Notes under the pieces: model-generated
Database searches by the model: none
Told to the model about the DNA's origin: nothing
The model's input: the letters and a program-made list of their open reading frames with translations, nothing else
Assembly: GCA_002729595.1 (NCBI GenBank)
Contig: PBYL01000424.1
Span: 1-33,243 of the forward strand
DNA: 33,243 bases
Source: Thalassovita sp.
Lineage (GTDB): Bacteria > Bacteroidota > Bacteroidia > Cytophagales > Flammeovirgaceae
Reading direction: 5' to 3'
Shown here: positions 24,801-33,048 of the stretch, piece by piece
How positions within the stretch are numbered: position 1 is the stretch's first letter
How the letters are laid out: each line of letters opens with the position of its first letter
Made by a program: the position numbers and the translations under genes

Positions 24801-25132
24801 TGTTTAAATTTTAACTTATTGATTTTAGAAAGCTCGCGCAGCACTTCGTAAAAGTTTCTTTCTCCGCTTTGCAGTGTACCTTTAATTTTATCGTTTCGGA
24901 TGCTTTGGTCAGAATAAGCAAATTTGTAGAGTGTTTGCCGCTCTATGTCTTTGAAAAAAGCATTGAGTGAAGAGATGTTAGAATTGATTACTACATCCAC
25001 CTCTTTCACATTTTTTACCTGGGCGTTGCCTTCAGAAGCCAGTATTACCGAGTAAAACACTGTCTGAAGTAGCAAGCCATACAAAAAAAGTTTAGATAGC
25101 ATTTTCGTTAGGTATAATATTTCATTTTTCAT
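21803..25132 (-). CDS. susC-like: SusC/RagA TonB-dependent transporter with STN signalling domain
   Basis: A 1109-residue outer-membrane transporter. Order of parts: signal peptide (to about EGNAQ, 34-38), STN (secretin/TonB N-terminal) domain about 48-118, CarboxypepD_reg-like sandwich about 137-210 (GTITSSEDGEGLPGVNVILKG), TonB-box-like EEIVVVGYG at 217-225, plug from about 228 (TENALKGRTAGVTV, RIRGFNSINGNNNPLYVIDG in parts), then a 22-strand barrel ending in TVGTKISL. It imports oligosaccharides using TonB energy, with the SusD lid encoded next. The STN domain is the part that contacts the FecR anti-sigma factor in the periplasm, and FecR/sigma genes lie just upstream, so substrate transport is likely coupled to induction of this locus. 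Confidence 0.97.
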   Translation of the reverse strand: MKNEILYLTKMLSKLFLYGLLLQTVFYSVILASEGNAQVKNVKEVDVVINSNISSLNAFFKDIERQTLYKFAYSDQSIRNDKIKGTLQSGERNFYEVLRELSKINKLKFKQVNNSISVDVEKPDETEDNFYELLQEIDVSGTITSSEDGEGLPGVNVILKGTSQGAVSDINGNYKIKVPSNSSVLVFSFVGFNSQEITVANQSVIDVSLSPDVQSLEEIVVVGYGVQDKSDLTGSVSSINSEDFEQQPMIRTENALKGRTAGVTVQTPSGAPGASMKIRIRGFNSINGNNNPLYVIDGFIGADISTLNPNDIASMDVLKDASATAIYGSRGSNGVVIITTKSGKKGQLKIDFDAFYSADKISRELDLLNAEEYMNVVNARNQDLGLNDVFTQSEIDSVASTGGTNWLDEILRTGATQNYQLSLSGGTDKTRFYISGSMADQEGIIKNSYYKRYGIRANLSSELTKKIDVDFNIYANHTTARNNYTYDGRSTALGAAHVFPPNIAVIDEETQGYTLSPGSYGPIAANPVYQVTERLFDEKKWNTWSKLQLNYEIIEGLKLSVMGGVNGVFTHSPTFKRFQPGADESTSEAIQSDNFYYRLQNTNILNYARKLGNDHKFDISAIYEQQVTKSEGNYSYATGLTTNALTYYRLQLGANQQVSSGYSDETLQSFLGRVNYTFKDKYLFTASFRADGSSKFGEGNKYGYFPSAAFAWRLSDEAFLNTVDFISDLKIRTSIGKVGSQAISPYQTLTTLALNQNYPFNNTSMSVGVGPGTPSNPDLKWETTTQYNVGIDYGILDGKVNGTIDYYHKETNDLLLNVPVPQYAGGGSVLKNIGSVENKGFEFLVNWSTIDHANFKLNTSFNMSINRNKILSLGEDSVLYIGNFILKPDEPISQFYGLTYEGTWKEDQAAEAAEYYQVPGDPRYRDVNGDKVIGNEDMSILGSPLPDFNWGWNTSIEYKNFDLNVLINGTQGNDVWNYTRFLILGSGDAIPTSKEILNRWTPENNQSDIPGFSTTSNSRSNSDQWIEDGSFIRIANVTLGYTIPETVLKNTLSRARFYISVQNFGLITNYSSYDPELSTTPLGSDTQQGVDNSTYPAIRTFTVGTKISL

Positions 25133-25282
25133 ATTTTTAGATAATTAAAATTAATAAATAGTTAGTGGCTCTGCCTGTACATTATGTATGGTTTGGTCGC
25201 TTGAGTAATGTTGGCAGAGTTGCAGAATTTTAGCCAGTATATCTTCGTGAGATGGAGATGTACTGGTTTTTTTTAGCTCGAA

Positions 25283-26287
25283 TTATTCATCTTCAATAGG
25301 GTTTATGTATACATTTTTATCTTCTATTCGGTAGTTAAACTTCATGGCAAAGCCCATACTTTCCAATACATTGTCGAGGCTTTCTTCTTGAAATTCACCA
25401 TTAAAGGATTTCATTATCTTTTCTGGTCGATCTATGTGAATGGTAACTCCATACCATTTTTCCAATACATCTTTAATTTCGGTAATGCTGCTTTTTTGGA
25501 AGTACAGGATGTTATCTTTCCAGCCGATTTCCAGTTGATTTAGTATTTCTACGGTAAACTCATTGTTAGTCCATTGGGCTTTTTCACCGGGAACAATCAA
25601 CTGTCGAGTAATCTTACCATTCGATTGATTACTTACTTCCACCGAGCCTTCAATTAGAGAAACTGATACATTTTCACTGTAACTGTTCACATTAAATTGG
25701 GTGCCAAGAACTTTGGTCGTAATATTTCCGGCTTCTACTAAAAAAGGTCTTTTAGCATCTTTGGTTACTTCGAAATAAGCCTCTCCAATAAGTTTTACTA
25801 TTCTGGCCGTATCTGAAAATTGCGAAGGGTAAATGAGTTTACTACCTGAGTTCAGTTTTATATAAGTGCCATCGGTCAATTTAAGAGATATTTTCTGCCC
25901 AGCACTAGTGGCTCTTTGTTCCATCGTAACTACTGGTGCTTTTTCAACATTAAGTTGATCGAAGAATAAGTAAGCAGAAGCTAAAGCCACTAAAATGAGT
26001 GTAATTACTGCTGCAATACGATATAAAGAGGCAAATTGAGGGAATGCAATTCTTTTACTTTGAGTACCAGCTTTAATCTTTGCCCAATCGCTTTGCTTCT
26101 CGGTTTCGCTGGCTGTAAATTGTTTAAACTGAATGGTGCTTAAAAATGCTCTTGCTTCTTGTAGTTCTTTTATCTTATCAGGATGTTGTTCGCACCAAGA
26201 TTGCCAGTAATTTTCGAGTTCTTTATCTGGTGATTTTACCCACAGCCAAAATTTCGGATCGTTTAAAAATGCTTCAGTCTGGTTCAT
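25283..26287 (-). CDS. FecR-family anti-sigma factor
   Basis: A 334-residue inner-membrane regulator. The N-terminal cytoplasmic part (1-88) should hold the sigma factor (WLWVKSPDKELENYWQSW is typical of Bacteroidota FecR). One membrane helix lies at 91-109. The periplasmic FecR domain follows (about 125-215: GQKISLKLTDGTYIKLNSGS, GEAYFEVTKDAKRPFLVEAG, LGTQFNVNSY), then a DUF4974 domain (about 258-330: YFQKSSITEIKDVLEKWYGV), which resembles STN and takes the signal from the transporter. It lies between the sigma gene (171-bp gap) and susC (150-bp gap), the standard trans-envelope order. It is full length with no missing part. Confidence 0.95.
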   Translation of the reverse strand: MNQTEAFLNDPKFWLWVKSPDKELENYWQSWCEQHPDKIKELQEARAFLSTIQFKQFTASETEKQSDWAKIKAGTQSKRIAFPQFASLYRIAAVITLILVALASAYLFFDQLNVEKAPVVTMEQRATSAGQKISLKLTDGTYIKLNSGSKLIYPSQFSDTARIVKLIGEAYFEVTKDAKRPFLVEAGNITTKVLGTQFNVNSYSENVSVSLIEGSVEVSNQSNGKITRQLIVPGEKAQWTNNEFTVEILNQLEIGWKDNILYFQKSSITEIKDVLEKWYGVTIHIDRPEKIMKSFNGEFQEESLDNVLESMGFAMKFNYRIEDKNVYINPIEDE

Positions 26288-26458
26288 ATTCGTACTTGAT
26301 AAGAGAGCTTTTCTTATATGTGTAAGTACCCAAACTTTTTCCTAGTCAGATTTTAAATATTTTTCAACTTTATGATAATTGTAAAGAAGTCAATATTTTG
26401 ATTATAGAATAGCAGGTAATTGAATTATTTGTTGCGATTTTTGCATGTAAAACCTTGG

Positions 26459-27064
26459 CTAAGGTAAATTTGGATAGATAAAGAGTAAGGAGAATATTAA
26501 ATCGCCTAGAGATGCTCTCAAATTTTTAATCGCACTATGCACCTGATTGTAAGCCGTTTTTTTACTGATGCCCATAATCTGAGAAACATCATCATAAGAG
26601 AGGTTATTAAAATAGATGAGATAGATTAACTCTCTCTGTTTGGGGGCAAGTTGTTGTATGCTATCCTTTAGTTTTGAGATATGGTGTTTTTCTAACTCAA
26701 TCTTTTCCAAGTATTCCTGCTCATGAAAAAATATCTCAAACGAATCTTCAAAATAGCCTTGTATGTTCTTAGCTCTTGTTTGGTCTTTCCTTATCTGATG
26801 TTGGATTTTATACCGCAAACTCTTATAAAGATAAGCTTGTAAAGAGTAAGTAATGGTGGTTTTACTACGGTTATTCCAGAGGTCTATAAATAAGTCTTGG
26901 ATGCAATCGTGGTTGTAGGCTTTAATTCCACTAAACTGGCAAGAGTAGTTATACAAAGGTTGATAGTATTTATTATAAATACATTCAAAACTGGCATAAT
27001 CGTCTCGGCTAAGTCCGTTTATTAGCTCTTTATCGTCGATTATGTGTTGTTTTTTGTCAACCAT
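26459..27064 (-). CDS. ECF RNA polymerase sigma factor
   Basis: A 201-residue sigma-70 family protein. Region 2 lies at about 24-92 (YASFECIYNKYYQPLYNYSC, DCIQDLFIDLWNNR, LYKSLRYKIQHQIRK), and region 4 at about 133-185 with a helix-turn-helix (LSYDDVSQIMGISKKTAYNQ, then HSAIKNLRASL). It has the length and motif set of the Bacteroidota FecI-like group. It should be held by the FecR protein encoded next and released when the SusC/SusD pair transports its glycan, activating this locus. It is the first gene of the minus-strand block; the 258-bp upstream gap should contain its promoter, but I see no clear box pair. Confidence 0.95.
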   Translation of the reverse strand: MVDKKQHIIDDKELINGLSRDDYASFECIYNKYYQPLYNYSCQFSGIKAYNHDCIQDLFIDLWNNRSKTTITYSLQAYLYKSLRYKIQHQIRKDQTRAKNIQGYFEDSFEIFFHEQEYLEKIELEKHHISKLKDSIQQLAPKQRELIYLIYFNNLSYDDVSQIMGISKKTAYNQVHSAIKNLRASLGDLIFSLLFIYPNLP

Positions 27065-27322
27065 TTAGCTTTTTGTGTTTACTTATTAAGGTGGTATTTT
27101 CTGGCAGATAGTAAATTAATGCATCCTGAATATACACACAGATAGTCACAAGTAGAAAAGTAAATGCACAGTTATGCCTGAAATAAAGACTAAGAAAGAA
27201 TTTAATTGGTCTTAATCAGCATTTCAACTACTTAAATTACCGAATTGTTGAGAGATATTAAATAAGAATTAATACATTGTTTATTTAACAAGTTCTGGAT
27301 TATTTTTTTATTTGAATAAGTG
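27065..27322. other. Gap between the sigma gene and the lipoprotein gene
   Basis: 258 bp of AT-rich DNA, the likely promoter region of the sigma factor gene and 3' end of the 27323-29219 operon. No clear terminator hairpin, RNA gene or repeat was found. Confidence 0.4.
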
Positions 27323-27856
27323 CTATTCGGTTATCTCAAATGAAGGGGTTGTTATTACATTACTTTTATTGTTTTCTCTATCAAGGAGATAGATTTGGAA
27401 GTAATATGGGGAAACATAGTTTTTATAGCCATTATATGGAAATTGAAAGATAGCCGCAATTTCGCCACTAAAAGGGCTGAATTTGTAAAGCTGATAACCT
27501 CCTTCACTATTAAGACTATTTGGAGTAGTAGCTTCATCGAAGAAAATCATGCTATAATTACCTCCATCTGATTCGTCTATTTTACCATTTTGGTCATACA
27601 TTTCAATTATTAAATTTCTTTCTGTTTCGTTTATGTTTTCATAGATTATTCCAATATCACCTTGCTCATCAGAAAATTTAATTAAAAAGCTAAATGCTTG
27701 TTGTTCTTCGTTAAAGGCATTTGTTATGGATTCGTTGGGTGAGAAGCCAAGTAATTCAATAAATGGTGCAGGATTCTCTTCGGTTATATTTTCTTCGTAA
27801 CAACTAGTCAAAAATAAACATGAAATAAAAATGTATATGTACTGATAAGTGCGCAT
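27323..27856 (-). CDS. Lipoprotein of unknown function
   Basis: A 177-residue protein with lipobox LFLTSC (Cys19). The mature part is acidic and beta-rich: PFIELLGFSPNESITN, FSFLIKFSDEQGDIGI, and a C-terminal YFQIYLLDRENNKSNVITTP. The KFSDEQGDIG piece resembles the start of small Ig-like beta-sandwich lipoproteins found beside barrel proteins in Bacteroidota. It is the last gene of a three-gene operon, starting 2 bp after the stop of the 27859-28470 gene, so probably works with the two beta-barrels upstream. No family is assigned. Confidence 0.75.
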   Translation of the reverse strand: MRTYQYIYIFISCLFLTSCYEENITEENPAPFIELLGFSPNESITNAFNEEQQAFSFLIKFSDEQGDIGIIYENINETERNLIIEMYDQNGKIDESDGGNYSMIFFDEATTPNSLNSEGGYQLYKFSPFSGEIAAIFQFPYNGYKNYVSPYYFQIYLLDRENNKSNVITTPSFEITE

Positions 27857-27858
27857 GG

Positions 27859-28470
27859 TTATTTGGTAAAGTTTATCATTAAAGAAAAAGAAAGTCCCAC
27901 ATGAGAGTAGCTATCCTGATTTGCCAAAATATCTTCATCAGAATTAATCATATTAAATTCTGAAATAATGGAATTTGAAAAAACAGAGATTCCATATTGT
28001 ACCATTCCTTTTGTATGCATAATAAAAGATAGGCTATTATAATAACCGATTTTAAGCCCTCCCTTTAGAGTAGGGTTATATAATGTGCTTATATCTGTGT
28101 CATGAATAAATGGAAAGTAGAAAGAAGGCCCAGATTTAAGCATTAAATTAATCTTTTCACTTAAAGGAGTTTTTAAAAGTATAGGTACTTTAACTGCATG
28201 ATATCTGATCTTATAACCAAAATAGTTACTAGCTTTATAAGGTTCAGAAAAATATTCATAAGTTAGGCCAATACCCAAGTTTAAAGAATCTGGGAGGTAA
28301 CAATATCCTATTGATAAATTTGAAATAGCTCTTACTTTATGGTCTATATACTCTGGTTTTTCTTCCAGATGTAAACGCGGAGCAAGACTTAAATCGAAAA
28401 GGTGCTGTTGGGCTTTTGCTTGTAATACGCCCAATAGTAATGCTACTATAAGTATATTTTTGAGACGCAT
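27859..28470 (-). CDS. Outer-membrane beta-barrel protein (PorT-like size class)
   Basis: A 203-residue protein with a signal peptide (MRLKNILIVALLLGVLQAKA, mature end starting QQHLFD). Alternating strands (LGIGLTYEYFSEPY, YHAVKVPILLKTPLSEKINLML, LKIGYYNSLSFIM) and a terminal SHVGLSFSLMINFTK indicate an 8-10 strand barrel of the outer_membrane_beta-barrel type. Its start codon overlaps the stop of the 28470-29219 gene by one base (TAATG), so translation is coupled, and the lipoprotein gene starts 2 bp after it. The ligand or partner is unknown. Confidence 0.8.
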   Translation of the reverse strand: MRLKNILIVALLLGVLQAKAQQHLFDLSLAPRLHLEEKPEYIDHKVRAISNLSIGYCYLPDSLNLGIGLTYEYFSEPYKASNYFGYKIRYHAVKVPILLKTPLSEKINLMLKSGPSFYFPFIHDTDISTLYNPTLKGGLKIGYYNSLSFIMHTKGMVQYGISVFSNSIISEFNMINSDEDILANQDSYSHVGLSFSLMINFTK

Positions 28471-29219
28471 TATTTGCTGTTTTTGAATTTATAACTAAGA
28501 CTTAATGAGAGATTAAAATTGTCGAGTTTAAATGAAGTATTTAGCTCATCTTCAGACTCATCAATAATAACAGAATCATTACTTTGGTAGACGACTCTAC
28601 TAGGTGTATAATTAGCTTTTTGAGCTTGAACTTCTATATTAAAAGACAATGATTTGTTCAATTTAATTTTTCCTCCTAAGGCACTATTTATACCTATAAA
28701 TGTATTTCCAGTAAAAATGGCTTTTTCATTTTGGTAAGTATAAACTACTTCTGGAAAGCCTGTAAGAGCTCCAAATGTTAAGAATGGTGTTACATTAAAA
28801 AAGCTTTTATTAGAAAGAAATACTACTGAAGGTGATATGAAAACTCCTCTGCCCCAAGCTCTAACCTCATAAATGGGAAAAGAGACTTTATTGGCTACTT
28901 GTTCTTGTCCTTTGAGGTAATTTGTAGAAAGTCTAAACCCAAATGTCTGATTAATTTGATAATTAAAATTGAGACCCGAAGCTATACCTTTAAAGAGTCC
29001 ATTAGTTCCTATCAATTCGTTTCCAGATTCTGCACTGCTAAAGATGTAAGATATAGTTGGTGAAATATAAAATCGATTCCAGAATTTCTGCTCACTATTT
29101 TCTTGTGCAAAACTACAATGAGTTAGAGTAAAGAAGCTTATGAAAAGTAAAAGGTGTAAACTATTTTTAGGAAAATATTTGAATAGTACTTTATTTAATT
29201 GGTAATTATTTTTAAACAT
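28470..29219 (-). CDS. Outer-membrane beta-barrel protein, first gene of a three-gene operon
   Basis: A 249-residue protein. The signal is long (hydrophobic stretch about 21-35, possible cleavage after SFAQ or lipidation at Cys35 in LTHCSFAQ). Strands are seen at RFYISPTISYIFSS, GLNFNYQINQTFGFRLSTNY, VFISPSVVFLSN, PFLTFGALTG, and a C-terminal FNLSLSLSYKFKNSK, as in an outer-membrane barrel of 10 or so strands. Its stop overlaps the start of the next gene by one base. It is preceded by the 1064-bp gene-poor region. The function is unknown; repeated acidic loops (VIIDESEDE) probably face outside. Confidence 0.75.
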   Translation of the reverse strand: MFKNNYQLNKVLFKYFPKNSLHLLLFISFFTLTHCSFAQENSEQKFWNRFYISPTISYIFSSAESGNELIGTNGLFKGIASGLNFNYQINQTFGFRLSTNYLKGQEQVANKVSFPIYEVRAWGRGVFISPSVVFLSNKSFFNVTPFLTFGALTGFPEVVYTYQNEKAIFTGNTFIGINSALGGKIKLNKSLSFNIEVQAQKANYTPSRVVYQSNDSVIIDESEDELNTSFKLDNFNLSLSLSYKFKNSK

Positions 29220-29885
29220 TAGCTGGTAATTATATCATATGGTCTTAAAAAATTGCTAGGGGTGTTTATGATAATTTTTTACTTATTAAATGAAAAAACT
29301 CATGTTAAGATACCCTTAAAATATTTGCGTAAAAGTATACATGAATAACCTTTTTAGGTGAATTTGTATTGTTTTTTTGTTACTAAATTCTTACACGAGT
29401 AAACGAGGTATTGGTAAATGAAAGTTGGAGGCTATTTTAACATGAATATATATTGAGTATTTTCTTAGATCAGATGTTTTTTATCTACTCAATACCCATA
29501 TAATTCAATTTTAATCAAAATATATACGCTGGCTTATAATTTTGCATTATATATCTTTTTGTATAGGTATATGAGTTGTATGGCCAATTTATATTTAAAT
29601 ATATAAAGTATGCCTCTTCTGGAATCGCTGGAGATATATAAAAATTAACAGAATGTTAAATCTGTAAATATTTATATTTTTATGTAACCTTGATATTCAA
29701 TTTTTAGTAAAATATATTATCAATTAAGTTACAAAAAAATGAAAGTACTACAGGCAAATACATATCCACTTCTCCTCTGATAAGCTCCATTGCCTGAGTA
29801 TCAATTAACAGAATTATTTTAATTCTTTTTAATAAAATTTTGTAATAAAAATTAATTGCTTGCTACTAATCTTTTCAAAGAATAA
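29220..29885. other. Gene-poor stretch
   Basis: This is the left part of a 1064-bp gap (29220-30283). It contains only very short open frames (such as a 13-codon one at 29739-29780, without support). One inverted repeat at 29451-29494 is listed separately. It should include the promoter of the operon ending at 27323. Confidence 0.45.
29451..29494. repeat. Inverted repeat in the gene-poor region
   Basis: TATTGAGTA (29451-29459) and TACTCAATA (29486-29494) form a perfect 9-bp stem with a 26-nt loop. An inner AGAT/ATCT pair may extend it. No T-run, so it is not a standard terminator; it might be an operator or a decayed element end. Confidence 0.4.
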
Positions 29886-30077
29886 ATAAGCAAATCAGAG
29901 AATTGGCTGGAAAGGCTTTTTCCTTATCGAGCAATAATTCATTGTAATTTTCGAAAATTTAAGCATCTGGGTTTAAAAAGCTCAGCAGGAATTGCTTTGT
30001 CTAATTATCAAAAAAGAGGAAGAAAATACTATCAAAATATACCAAAATATTTGGTTTATTACGTTAGAAAATTTTAA
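29886..30077 (+). pseudogene. Open frame without start codon, possible gene remnant
   Basis: This frame stays open for 63 codons without a start ATG: SENWLERLFPYRAII, CNFRKFKHLGLKSSAGIALS, NYQKRGRKYYQNIPKYLVYY and a final VRKF stop. It is basic and aromatic, with a protein-like look, and lies in an otherwise empty region. It could be the end of a decayed transposase or other gene, but I cannot match it, and AT-rich chance frames of this size occur. Confidence 0.2.
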
Positions 30078-30283
30078 CTAAATGTAAATAATGGAGGAGT
30101 TTTTTGTACTAATAAATTTTCTGAAAAATAAGAGATTGATAAAGTAGCGTAGGAATCAGATTCACACCAAACTATTAAAAATCTTAAATCACAATTCGTC
30201 TTAAATAAAGCAGGAGAAATACAATTTTATTTCTCTACTGGCATCGCTTTGCCTAAGCTGCTAAGACTTTAAACTATACTACT
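30078..30283. other. Region upstream of the YqiJ-like gene
   Basis: 206 bp preceding the ATG at 30284. It should carry the promoter of the YqiJ-like/flotillin operon. No consensus box pair, terminator or repeat was found. The start codon has no clear Shine-Dalgarno sequence, as is common in this phylum. Confidence 0.4.
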
Positions 30284-30937
30284 ATGGAATTTCTAAGTTA
30301 TGCTTTGGAGCCTGTAAACTTGCCTTATACATTTTTAATGATATTGGTTTCATTTTACTGGTTGGGCACATTTGTAGGTGTACTTGATCTAAGCAGTTTT
30401 GATGTTGATGTAGACTTGGATGCCGATATAGATATGGATGCAGACGTAGACACAGACGCAGATGTATCAGCAGAAGGAGGAAGTGCAGTCAACAATCTGC
30501 TTCACTTTTTCAATATAGGTGAAATCCCTATCATGATTCTGATAAGCTTTTTTGCACTGTTTCTTTGGATAGGTTCTGTTTTAAGTAATTATTACCTAGC
30601 AAACAGCTCTTGGGGCGTAGCTGCAATATTATTTATCCCACTCATTATAGTGAGTTTGTTGTTAACCAAAGTTGCTTGTATGCCTTTTGTGCAAATGTTT
30701 AAGCACATCAACAAACCAGATGATGTAAAGGTAGTTGGCAAAGTTTGTACTTTGAGAAGTACGGCTGATGGTGAAAATATGGGATTGGCAGAAGTAAAAC
30801 TAGATGGCATAGCCCAAACAGTTTATGTGGTAACACATGACGGTACTCCGCTTAATAAAGGTGATCAGGCATTGGTACTGATGCGCAAAGAAGATAAAAA
30901 CTGCTATGTGGTAGAAGCCTATCACACATCAAATTGA
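30284..30937 (+). CDS. YqiJ/NfeD-like membrane protein with OB-fold domain
   Basis: A 217-residue inner-membrane protein. Hydrophobic segments lie at about 13-32, 81-103 and 111-130. Between the first two is an Asp-rich stretch (residues 40-60, alternating D and V/A/M) of low complexity. Residues about 145-212 are a small OB-fold (VVGKVCTLRST, GLAEVKLDGIAQTVYVVT, KGDQALVLMRKE) as in YqiJ and NfeD proteins. These work with flotillin/stomatin-type proteins, and the flotillin gene follows 52 bp downstream, as in the E. coli yqiJK pair. The expected role is membrane microdomain organisation. The repeated acidic stretch is unusual and may bind divalent cations. Confidence 0.85.
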   Translation: MEFLSYALEPVNLPYTFLMILVSFYWLGTFVGVLDLSSFDVDVDLDADIDMDADVDTDADVSAEGGSAVNNLLHFFNIGEIPIMILISFFALFLWIGSVLSNYYLANSSWGVAAILFIPLIIVSLLLTKVACMPFVQMFKHINKPDDVKVVGKVCTLRSTADGENMGLAEVKLDGIAQTVYVVTHDGTPLNKGDQALVLMRKEDKNCYVVEAYHTSN

Positions 30938-30989
30938 ATTTAAAAACACATTTATATAAAACTGAATTACAATTTAATTTCTAAAAGAT

Positions 30990-33047
30990 ATGATTGGACA
31001 AACAGTGATAATTTTTCTGGTAGCTACTGCCGTGATCGTTTTTGGTACAGTTGCTATAATTGCCAGCTTTTTTAAAAAAATTCCTCAAGGTAAAGTAATC
31101 GTAAGAACTGGTATTGGAAGTGCAAAAGTATTCTTTAGTGGAGGTATGGTTGTACCTGTTTTGCACAGAATGGATGTAATGGATATCTCTGTGCAAAGCT
31201 TCGAAATTAGCAGAGAAGGCAAAAACGGATTGATTTGTAGAGACAACCTCCGTGCAGATATTAGGGTTGCATTCTTCGTGAGAGTTAATCGCGATAGTGT
31301 GATGGATGTTGCTCAAGCAATTGGTTGCGATAGAGCATCAGATACTAGTTTGCTAGTTGCTTTGTTTGAAGCAAAATTCTCAGAAGCTTTAAAAACCGTA
31401 GGTAAGCAATTCGACTTTATCGATTTATACAATTCGAGAGATGAGTTGAACAACATGGTAAGAAAGGCGATTGGTACAGACCTTAATGGTTATATTCTAG
31501 AAGACTGTGCGATTGACTACTTAGAGCAAACTCCGCTTGCTTCACTCGATCCAGATAATATCTTAGATTCTGAAGGTATCAAGAAAATTACTGAGAAAAC
31601 TGCTGCTCAAAAGATACTTGCTAACAAGATTAGAAACGACGAAGAGAAAACCATTAAAAAGCAAGATGTTGAAAGACAAGAGGCAGTCCTTGAGCTTGAA
31701 AAGCAACAAGCTGAAGCAGAAGAGAAACAACGCAGAGAAATTTCAACAATTCGCTCAAGAGAAGAAGCTGCTGCCTCAATGGTAGAGCACGAAGAAAGAT
31801 TGAAAGCAGAAACTGCTCGCATCCGTGTAGATGAGGAGTTGGAGATTGCTACTCAAAATAAAGAGAGACAAGTAATTATCGCTCAGAAAAACAAAGAGAA
31901 AGTAGATGCAGTAGAGACAGAGCGTCTAGAAAAAGAAAGAATGCTAGAAGCTACAGAAAGAGAGAAAATTGTTTCGTTGGCAAATATTGCTAAAGAAAAA
32001 GCCCTTGAGCAAGAGAAACGCGATATTCAAGATGTAATTAAAGAGCGTATCATTCTTGAAAAATCTGTGGTAGAAGAGCAAGAGAAGATTAAAGATACTC
32101 AGGCTTATGCAGAGGCAGATCGTTTGAAAAAAGTATCAATTACCAAAGCTGAGCAAGATGCAGAAGAGCAATTATTGAAAGAAGTAAAAGCTGCTGAAGC
32201 ACAAAGACAGGCTGCTGAAATTAGAGCGAAACAAAAACGTATTGATGCAGATACTGAATTTATGATCGCAGAAAAAGATGCAGAAGCTACCAAAGTGTTG
32301 GCTAAAGCGAAAATAGAAGACGAAGCTGCTAGAGGTATTGCAGAAGCGAAAGTAATTGAATTTAAAGCGCAAGCTCAAGAGTTGCAAGCTGCTGCAGATG
32401 CTAAAACTATCGAAGAAACAGCCAAAGCAGAGGCAAAAGGTATGGAAGCGAAGGCAATTGCCATCGAGAAACAAGGTATGGCTGAGGCTAAAGTAGCTAA
32501 TGAGAAAGCATTGGTAGAAGCACAGAGAATTAGAGCAGAAGCTGAGGCTAACAAATTGTTAGACGAAGCTGGTAGAGGTTTGGAAGAATTCCGCTTGAAA
32601 TTGCAGATTGAGAAGGATATTGAAATGGCGCGTGTAAATGTGCAAAAAGACATTGCTATGGCACAAGCTCAAGTAATGAGTGATGGATTAAAATCTGCTA
32701 AGATTGATATCGTAGGTGGAGACAGCATGTTCTTCGAGAAAATTATTCAGTCTATTACCACTGGTAAATCAGTAGACCGCTTTGTAGAAAGCAGTAGTAC
32801 TGTGCAGGAGATTAAAAGCAACTTGCTTGATTCTGAAAATGGTAACATGATTGAGAAAGTAAGAGACATGATTTCCAGATTCGGATTAACCACAGAAGAT
32901 ATCAAAAACTTGAGTGTATCAGCCTTGTTGTTCAAACTTTCAAGCTACAGCAACGACTCGAAAGAGCAGAGCTTTATCAGTAGTTTGATAGACCACGCCA
33001 GAAAATCAGGCATTGCCGAAATGCCAGTGAAAGCACTTGGTTTGTAA
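30990..33047 (+). CDS. Flotillin family protein (YqiK-like)
   Basis: A 685-residue protein with an N-terminal membrane helix (about 5-28). An SPFH/band 7 domain follows at about 30-190 (GKVIVRTGIGSAKVFFSGG, RDNLRADIRVAFFVRVNRD). Then comes a very long Ala/Glu/Lys-rich coiled coil (about 195-560) and a C-terminal globular part (about 565-685). This is the YqiK/flotillin architecture; such proteins oligomerise on the inner membrane and organise functional microdomains. It is longer than E. coli YqiK (about 550 residues) mainly through the coiled coil. It follows the YqiJ-like gene with 52 bp between and no terminator, so one operon is likely. Confidence 0.95.
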   Translation: MIGQTVIIFLVATAVIVFGTVAIIASFFKKIPQGKVIVRTGIGSAKVFFSGGMVVPVLHRMDVMDISVQSFEISREGKNGLICRDNLRADIRVAFFVRVNRDSVMDVAQAIGCDRASDTSLLVALFEAKFSEALKTVGKQFDFIDLYNSRDELNNMVRKAIGTDLNGYILEDCAIDYLEQTPLASLDPDNILDSEGIKKITEKTAAQKILANKIRNDEEKTIKKQDVERQEAVLELEKQQAEAEEKQRREISTIRSREEAAASMVEHEERLKAETARIRVDEELEIATQNKERQVIIAQKNKEKVDAVETERLEKERMLEATEREKIVSLANIAKEKALEQEKRDIQDVIKERIILEKSVVEEQEKIKDTQAYAEADRLKKVSITKAEQDAEEQLLKEVKAAEAQRQAAEIRAKQKRIDADTEFMIAEKDAEATKVLAKAKIEDEAARGIAEAKVIEFKAQAQELQAAADAKTIEETAKAEAKGMEAKAIAIEKQGMAEAKVANEKALVEAQRIRAEAEANKLLDEAGRGLEEFRLKLQIEKDIEMARVNVQKDIAMAQAQVMSDGLKSAKIDIVGGDSMFFEKIIQSITTGKSVDRFVESSSTVQEIKSNLLDSENGNMIEKVRDMISRFGLTTEDIKNLSVSALLFKLSSYSNDSKEQSFISSLIDHARKSGIAEMPVKALGL

Positions 33048-33048
33048 T

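Noticed and set aside
31607-32653. Long minus-strand open frames opposite the flotillin gene
   Set aside because: They are mirror frames of the Ala/Glu/Lys-rich coiled coil, giving Ser/Cys/Phe-rich sequences with no protein family character.
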